From positions 1 through 27,169 of IMG/VR virus record IMGVR_UViG_3300025082_000055: 27,169 nt of DNA. One strand, given 5' to 3'. How positions within the stretch are numbered: the first letter of the stretch is position 1; each line of letters begins with the position of its first letter. Both the position numbers and the translations under genes were made by a program. Positions 22,776-27,169 of the stretch are shown here, in pieces. The DNA comes from a virus. A model generated the notes under the pieces. The model did not search any database. It saw nothing but the letters and a program-made list of their open reading frames with translations, and had not been told where the DNA came from.

Positions 22776-23157
22776 ACGACTCCTTAACTAACTTTGCCAG
22801 TTCTTCTGGTTCATTTGAATGTTTCTCTACGATCTCTTTAACTCTTTTCTTCTTATCCTTATCGAGAGTTTCATTCTTTTTCTTTAATTCTACCTCAATT
22901 TTTTCAATTGTTTCATTAAAAACTTTATTTAAATTTTCTTTCTCTTTCTTTTCTTGCTCATGTACTCTATTGAGAACATCAATTTGTTTTTTATAACTGT
23001 CGCTCTTTATTTCTAGAACTCCAAGAGCTGCCGCTCCATCTTTTCTAAAAACAAGCCAAAGAACAAGAGTATAGATTACAACTACTGGAAAATACCAATA
23101 AGTTTTTAACCAAAGCCAGCTCTTTTCTACAGAGAGCTTAAAGGCTAGCCAGCTCAT
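22753..23157 (-). CDS. Membrane-anchored coiled-coil protein, i-spanin-like
   Basis: The 134-residue product has one N-terminal transmembrane segment (YWYFPVVVIYTLVLWLVF, about 20-37) followed by a long Lys/Glu-rich coiled coil (about 50-110). This topology resembles inner-membrane spanins, which link inner and outer membrane at the end of lysis, and some phage prohead or injection proteins. Its start overlaps the upstream stop as ATGA, and its end overlaps the next gene by 23 bases. Together with its neighbours it forms a three-gene cluster of small membrane proteins. The sequence does not match a spanin family I can name, so the role is inferred from topology and order. Confidence 0.55.
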   Translation of the reverse strand: MSWLAFKLSVEKSWLWLKTYWYFPVVVIYTLVLWLVFRKDGAAALGVLEIKSDSYKKQIDVLNRVHEQEKKEKENLNKVFNETIEKIEVELKKKNETLDKDKKKRVKEIVEKHSNEPEELAKLVKESFGFEIVE

Positions 23158-23357
23158 TGTTCTTTAAATCCGTGCTTCCAAGCAGTGGCCATATCAACAA
23201 GTGCCTGTGTGCCAATATATGCCAACGTGACAGCGACCCAATTATCACTTGTGACCGAGCCATGAATGGCCAGTCCAGTTGCTGTCATCCATGCCAAAAA
23301 TTTTCTACTTATAAACCTTTCGACGTGCTTATCCATAAAAGCTTTCATTTTAGCCAT
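23154..23357 (-). CDS. Small membrane protein, holin-like
   Basis: The product has 67 residues. A basic amphipathic start (KMKAFMDKHVERFISRKF) precedes two weakly hydrophobic helices, FLAWMTATGLAIHG (about 20-33) and NWVAVTLAYIGTQALVDMAT (39-58), and a charged end. Two helices with a short connecting loop and this size fit small holins that permeabilise the inner membrane. The ATG at 23357 has AAAGGAG seven bases upstream, an excellent site. It is the first gene of the membrane-protein cluster. The holin label is a guess from size, topology and context; a structural membrane protein cannot be ruled out. Confidence 0.55.
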   Translation of the reverse strand: MAKMKAFMDKHVERFISRKFLAWMTATGLAIHGSVTSDNWVAVTLAYIGTQALVDMATAWKHGFKEQ

Positions 23358-23392
23358 AATAATTCTCCTTTAACGCTACACTATATCTAGTT

Positions 23393-23593
23393 TTATTTTT
23401 CTAAAAACATCTCATATTCTTCTAGACTCTCGCCAAGTTTTTCAAGAACATATTCTTTTTCATTATATGAAGCAAATTTATCAATATGTATTTCTTTATA
23501 TTGAGATGCTAATTCGGCAACCCTTTCTAACTTAGCAACCTTCTGTAAAAGTTCTTCTATACTATCGCTGATAAACTGCGTTGCTGCTTGCAT
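23393..23593 (-). CDS. Small helical protein downstream of the recombination nuclease
   Basis: This 66-residue product appears fully helical and acidic, with a heptad-like ISDSIEELLQKVAKLERVAEL stretch early on and a Glu-rich end (EKLGESLEEYEMFLEK). No family is recognised. The ATG at 23593 has AAGGAGG close upstream, one of the strongest ribosome-binding sites in the window, 15 bases after the preceding gene. That placement suggests it is made at higher levels than the nuclease from the same transcript. A regulatory or assembly partner is possible, but nothing in the sequence shows it. Confidence 0.75.
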   Translation of the reverse strand: MQAATQFISDSIEELLQKVAKLERVAELASQYKEIHIDKFASYNEKEYVLEKLGESLEEYEMFLEK

Positions 23594-23607
23594 TATATGT
23601 TTCCTCC

Positions 23608-26600
23608 TTAATAATTAACATAAGCAAAATTACCTTTCTTCTCAATCTCAATGGTCATATCTGCACAATCTTTCAAAGTGTCCAAATGAGAAATAAGAAG
23701 AACAGTTTTAAAATATGATTTAACCATATCTAAAATTCTAATAAACCCTTCCATATTTTCTTCGTCTAAAGCCGTTGCTGGCTCGTCAAGAATAAACAAG
23801 TCTGGCTTTGGAAGACTGGAAACGTTCAGTAGCGCCAGGCGGATGGCCATGGCTGCAATTGTTTTTTCAGAACCTGAACCTAATTCAATTGGCCTCGCGT
23901 CAAATTTGGGATGTTTAATAAAGATTTCAAGCTTCTTATCTTCTGCCTCGAAGAAAACTTCGAAATCAACAATATTCACCAATATTTTTGCCACCTCTGT
24001 ATTGATGATTGGAAGACGCTTTTTGATAATATCGTAAGCAATTCCGTTTGAATGCATGCATCTCATAAATAAATCATAAGCAGCATACTCCGCGCGCAGA
24101 TCATGAAGCTCCTGCTTGTCGTCTTCAAAGTTTTTAAGAACTTGCTCGACTGAACCATGCTCCTTGGAGAGTTCAATAAGGTGGCTTTGACATTCTGATA
24201 AAGTATTTTTTTCTTTTGTTATAGCTCTCAAAAAGTTATCTTTCTCAAAATTTAATGCTTCAAGATTTTCAATTGCCATTTTGTTCTTGTTATATTCTAC
24301 TATCTTTTCGTTTAATTGTTCAATTTCTTTTTTATATGCAACAATTCTTGTTTTATTTTTTTGAATCTCCAACTCATAAGAAGAGTTTTCAGAATTTAAT
24401 ATATTTTGTCTTTCAAGGAGCTTATCATGTTTTTGGATATGTTCTTCGATTTTTTCTGGATTTAATTGAAGAATCTCAGAAGATGTTTTTACCTCTTCTC
24501 CTCGCAAGCCCTCAATCTCTCGCTTTACTTCATCGAGTTGTTTTAGTGCTCCGTAAGCATCTTTAATGAATTGGCAATGAGAAAACTCTTCTCCGCAAGG
24601 AACTTCTTCTAGAAGCGAAGCCTTCCCTTCTTTAACCTTTAGTTTGGTTTCATGTATTTTTATATCGTTACAAATTGCGTTTAGCTGGTTTTGTTTTTCA
24701 ACAACAATAGACTTATTTTTTTTAATGTCCTCGATATCAAAATCGTCGTTTAGAAAACTTTCTATTTTATTCAAAAGCCCGTTGTTGTTTTTAATGTTTT
24801 CAGAAAATTTATTATTTCTTCCAACTAATAAACCTTTTTCTTTTTCATTTTCTTCTAAAGACTTTTCCACTTCGTCTATATTAATAATCTCAACTGGAAT
24901 AATATTTATTCTTTCATTAACTTCTTCGACCTTGCTTCGATATATATCTATATTTTCTGTTATTTGGTCGCAAGAATTTTCTTGCTTTTTAATTTCACAT
25001 TCAATTGCGAAAAGTTTTTCATTTGCCTCCTTGATTTGTTCATCAAATTCTGTACCTTCTAGTCTTTTCAACATCCCTCTCAGATCTGATGCGTCGTCTT
25101 TTGCTAGTTTAAATTTTCTTTCAAACATTTCAAGATCTAGAAATTTAGCAAGGATCTCCTTTCTTCTAGTAGAGCCCTCGCTAATAAACATAAGGGATCC
25201 AAGCTGAGAAGCCATCGATGTGAAAAGAAAGTCATCCATTGTTCCAAACATCTTTCTTATGTTTTTATCAGTATCATTTCTCGATAATCCGTTTAAACTA
25301 ATACTCTCTCCAACGACTTCATCATATTTCGAGAAATTAATATCCGTCTTCGCCTCAACTGTTGTACTACCATGAAGTTTCTTTTCATATTTTTCTGAGA
25401 TTCTTTCTATCTCGTAGACATTGTGCCCGACTGTTATTTCTGCCTTTCCTCGACAATTATCTTTTGTTTGGTTTATTAAATGAAGATTTTTACGATTATT
25501 TTTAGAAGTCGAGTTGTACACAGTGTATAGTAAACTGTCAATAACGCTCGACTTTCCTGAAAAATTCTTTCCAAATATTCCGACAACTCCATTTAAATTC
25601 TCAAAATTAATCTTGTTTTTCTCACCATAATTAAATAAATTATCCCATTCAATGCTTTTAAGTTTCCAGTTGATATTTCTAGCGATCTCTTCGTCCTCTT
25701 CTACAACGGAACTATATTTCGTATTCAAATCTAATACCTTTTCTGATATATCGCCAGTAGGATTATAGTCCTTTAGATAATCCTTAATCAGACTTTTCTG
25801 AACTGCCGAGTCTCTTAAATTTTCTTGAAATATATTATTAATTGAATCAGAGATATCTGTCCTATCTCCAGAAGCTCTATTTAAAAATGTTACACTTTCT
25901 GGTTTAAATCTAGCCTTTGCTACATCGACAGATTTCTTTAATACGTCTAATGAAAGATTATTGTTAGAAACCAGACGAAGGCGGCCGCCTTCGGGAACTT
26001 TTGTTTTGTTCGGGATTCTTCCTTTTGGTGTAAGGTTGACTGTAATAAACGGTTTTGGATTTATAAAAGAAACATGCTCAACGTCAAAATCATTTTGATC
26101 ACGAATGTCCCATATCAACAAACCTTTATCATTAGACTCTCCATGATTTTGCTGAATTGTTGAGCCAGGATAACGAATGGTTCCATCGCGATTTAATATC
26201 TGATTTGTCTTATGTATGTCACCAAGAAAAGCGAAATCAAATTCATCAAAAATTGATATATCATTTTCGCCATGTTCCATTGTCCACCCAAGATCTGTCT
26301 TTACTCCGGAGATGGATCCGTGATAGAGAGCGATGTTAATTTTGTCGATATCAGTTGGTTTGATCCAATCATCTTCATCAAATACTGATAATATGTTTAA
26401 AGTGAATTCATCATTCAACACTGTCTCACCAGAATCCTTCAGGAGGCACAGATTTGGGTGTTCTAGGGCCTCAACGATAGGAGTGATGGCATCCTGCCTA
26501 CTGGAATTTCTAAGGTTCCCATCGTGGTTTCCAGGGATTATATAAGTGGGTGCTATATCCGCCAAATTCTTAAGAAAATTTGACGCCATCTCAAAGTATT

Positions 26601-26763
26601 CAGGACTCAGCTGAGTCTTTGTATGTGCGAGATCTCCACAGTGAATAATGTAATCTACTTTTTCTTCTCGCAGTTTTTTGTATATCTGTTCAAATATTGA
26701 GCGATATTCATAGTGGTATTTTAAGTTGCGGATATGCGTATCCGCAAGATGGGCGAACTTCAT
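23608..26763 (-). CDS. Mre11-Rad50 (SbcD-SbcC; T4 gp47-gp46) fusion recombination nuclease
   Basis: One uninterrupted 1051-residue chain holds both halves of the recombination nuclease that processes DNA ends. The N-terminal phosphodiesterase (about 1-240) has LADTHI (D8, H10), HCGDLAH (D44), PGNHDGNLR (N79, H80), ALYHGS (H148) and FLGDIHK (H184). After a linker, the ABC ATPase starts near 368 with Walker A FGKNFSGKSS (397-406). A long coiled coil follows, with C723 and C730 at its likely apex. The second lobe has signature LGSGSEKT (961-968), Walker B LFILDEPATALD (989-1000) and an H-loop ISHLD (1024-1028). T4 uses two genes (47 and 46; 339 and 560 residues). The ATG has TAGGAGA upstream and its own sigma70-type promoter. 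Confidence 0.95.
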   Translation of the reverse strand: MKFAHLADTHIRNLKYHYEYRSIFEQIYKKLREEKVDYIIHCGDLAHTKTQLSPEYFEMASNFLKNLADIAPTYIIPGNHDGNLRNSSRQDAITPIVEALEHPNLCLLKDSGETVLNDEFTLNILSVFDEDDWIKPTDIDKINIALYHGSISGVKTDLGWTMEHGENDISIFDEFDFAFLGDIHKTNQILNRDGTIRYPGSTIQQNHGESNDKGLLIWDIRDQNDFDVEHVSFINPKPFITVNLTPKGRIPNKTKVPEGGRLRLVSNNNLSLDVLKKSVDVAKARFKPESVTFLNRASGDRTDISDSINNIFQENLRDSAVQKSLIKDYLKDYNPTGDISEKVLDLNTKYSSVVEEDEEIARNINWKLKSIEWDNLFNYGEKNKINFENLNGVVGIFGKNFSGKSSVIDSLLYTVYNSTSKNNRKNLHLINQTKDNCRGKAEITVGHNVYEIERISEKYEKKLHGSTTVEAKTDINFSKYDEVVGESISLNGLSRNDTDKNIRKMFGTMDDFLFTSMASQLGSLMFISEGSTRRKEILAKFLDLEMFERKFKLAKDDASDLRGMLKRLEGTEFDEQIKEANEKLFAIECEIKKQENSCDQITENIDIYRSKVEEVNERINIIPVEIINIDEVEKSLEENEKEKGLLVGRNNKFSENIKNNNGLLNKIESFLNDDFDIEDIKKNKSIVVEKQNQLNAICNDIKIHETKLKVKEGKASLLEEVPCGEEFSHCQFIKDAYGALKQLDEVKREIEGLRGEEVKTSSEILQLNPEKIEEHIQKHDKLLERQNILNSENSSYELEIQKNKTRIVAYKKEIEQLNEKIVEYNKNKMAIENLEALNFEKDNFLRAITKEKNTLSECQSHLIELSKEHGSVEQVLKNFEDDKQELHDLRAEYAAYDLFMRCMHSNGIAYDIIKKRLPIINTEVAKILVNIVDFEVFFEAEDKKLEIFIKHPKFDARPIELGSGSEKTIAAMAIRLALLNVSSLPKPDLFILDEPATALDEENMEGFIRILDMVKSYFKTVLLISHLDTLKDCADMTIEIEKKGNFAYVNY

Positions 26764-26789
26764 GGGTCTCCTATTTTGCCTCTCTTGTT

Positions 26790-26818
26790 ACTATAACACA
26801 AAGCATTTTGCTTGTCAA
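26790..26818 (-). promoter_or_regulatory. Sigma70-type promoter of the recombination nuclease gene
   Basis: On the coding strand, TTGACA (26818-26813) and TATAGT (26795-26790) are separated by 17 bases: a perfect -35, a five-of-six -10 and ideal spacing. Transcription would start near 26783, giving a leader of about 20 bases that contains the Shine-Dalgarno TAGGAGA before the ATG at 26763. It lies in the only gap between the upstream small gene and the nuclease gene. Confidence 0.85.
26801..26813. promoter_or_regulatory. Palindrome inside the promoter spacer, possible operator
   Basis: AAGCA-TTT-TGCTT is a perfect inverted repeat with five-base arms lying between the -35 and -10 boxes. A repressor bound there would block RNA polymerase. 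Short palindromes arise by chance in AT-rich DNA, so this is a weak call. Confidence 0.3.
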
Positions 26819-26821
26819 GAA

Positions 26822-27103
26822 TTATTTTGCAAGCTCATTTAATCTTATTTCAATTTGTTCTATTTTATCTCTAATTTGCTGATCAAGTTCCGTCATCATC
26901 GGTGTGATATCCGCTGAAAGTTGATCAACAAAATCATTATAAAGTAGGCGAAGTTCCGTTGCCTCATTTGGGGCATACATATCTTTAGGCTCAACGTCTC
27001 CCCATGTCCCAAGTCTGCGATATCTTCCGGCAGCTGTCTCTTCCGTAACAGTAGTTAACTCTTCTTTGATAATTTGTTTAAGTTGTGATTTTGTTAGTTT
27101 CAT
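26822..27103 (-). CDS. Unknown protein with N-terminal MKLTKS peptide
   Basis: The 93-residue product starts MKLTKSQLKQIIKEEL, matching 12 of 14 positions of the start of the gene at 18519-18884, then has a short variable linker, a GRYRRLGTWGDVEPKDMYAP segment (about 26-45) and a helical C-terminal half (about 48-93, ELRLLYNDFVDQL and KIEQIEIRLNELAK). The match between otherwise unlike proteins suggests a targeting or docking peptide. The sequence after IIKE is E rather than A, which may be a poorer protease site. GAGGGAG precedes the ATG, and the start overlaps the upstream stop as TAATG. No function is known to me. Confidence 0.8.
   Translation of the reverse strand: MKLTKSQLKQIIKEELTTVTEETAAGRYRRLGTWGDVEPKDMYAPNEATELRLLYNDFVDQLSADITPMMTELDQQIRDKIEQIEIRLNELAK
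27059..27103 (-). repeat. Recurrent MKLTKS peptide, copy 3
   Basis: The first 15 codons of the gene encode MKLTKSQLKQIIKEE. The DNA is similar to the copies at 18840-18884 and 18546-18590 but differs mostly at silent positions, so protein-level selection or old duplication is more likely than recent copying. Confidence 0.88.
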
Positions 27104-27169
27104 TAGAATGCTCCCTCTATAATATTAGCAGTGAATATTACCATAGCCCTGCCGTAATTGGCGGCTTCT
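27103..27169 (-). CDS. C-terminal end of an unknown gene (start beyond window)
   Basis: The last 22 codons before the edge are open in one frame only, ending EAANYGRAMVIFTANIIEGAF and a TAA that overlaps the next ATG as TAATG. The other two minus-strand frames have stops. The overlap fits the coupling seen elsewhere in the window. The fragment is too short to assign. Confidence 0.45.
   Translation of the reverse strand, partial: EAANYGRAMVIFTANIIEGAF

Noticed and set aside
24644-25207. Plus-strand frame of 187 codons opposite the recombination nuclease
   Set aside because: It is a Ser/Phe/Leu-rich shadow of the Lys/Glu-rich coiled coil; no start signal and no family resemblance.
18546-27103. 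Three related 45-base repeats considered as a dispersed DNA element
   Set aside because: The differences fall mainly at silent positions and the repeats are all in frame at the coding level, so this is a repeated peptide and not a mobile or CRISPR-like DNA repeat.
1-27169. T4-type late promoter TATAAATA
   Set aside because: I found no such sequence on the coding strand in the gaps; a different shared element is proposed instead.

Overview
The window is a continuous block of structural, packaging and recombination genes from a T4-like (myovirus-type) tailed phage. Every gene I can support lies on the minus strand, so transcription runs from high to low coordinates. A contractile tail sheath and tube, a T4-type portal, terminase, prohead protease, scaffold and capsid set, and an SbcD/SbcC recombination nuclease identify the group. 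The sequence is AT-rich, tightly packed, and has strong Shine-Dalgarno sequences (AAGGAGG, TAGGAGA). The small accessory genes (bS21, DUF1360-like protein, a zinc-ribbon protein, proteins starting MK[IL]TKSxLKQIIKE) resemble those of uncultivated aquatic phages. The host cannot be fixed from the sequence; the promoter and ribosome-binding sites fit a proteobacterial-type host. I saw no integrase, tRNA, rRNA, CRISPR array or insertion sequence.

In transcription order: at the right edge, 26.8-27.2 kb, are the end of an unknown gene and a small protein with the recurrent N-terminal peptide. A near-consensus sigma70 promoter (26790-26818) then drives a 1051-residue protein that joins the Mre11/SbcD-like nuclease (T4 gp47) and the Rad50/SbcC-like ATPase (T4 gp46) in one chain. 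A small coiled-coil protein follows, then three overlapping membrane-protein genes (23.36-22.31 kb) that look like a lysis cassette without an endolysin, a 54-residue protein, and a 957-residue modular fibre-like protein. Next come a zinc-ribbon protein, a protein with two copies of the recurrent peptide, and an unknown protein just upstream of the terminase.

The head module (17.9-6.9 kb) runs: large terminase, portal, two phage-specific unknowns, a DUF1360-like membrane protein, gp21-like prohead protease, a possible core protein, ribosomal protein bS21, two fibre- or decoration-like proteins, acidic scaffold (gp22-like) and major capsid protein (gp23-like). A strong intrinsic terminator follows the capsid gene. 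The neck and tail module (6.8-0 kb) is gp13-, gp14- and gp15-like connector proteins, tail sheath, tail tube and the start of a gp26-like baseplate protein cut by the left edge.

Many genes overlap by a few bases (ATGA, GTGA, TAATG), indicating translational coupling. The longest stretches without an annotated gene are about 110 bases (6769-6876 and 9674-9784). The first holds the terminator; the second holds a promoter-like element and an in-frame extension after an amber stop. A shared element reading ACTATTTATT (or ACTATTTAAT) on the coding strand precedes the scaffold, sheath and tube genes and may be this phage's late promoter.

Most notable points: a bS21 gene inside the head operon, the Mre11-Rad50 fusion, and a recurrent N-terminal peptide whose IKE|A ending looks like a substrate for the phage's own prohead protease.
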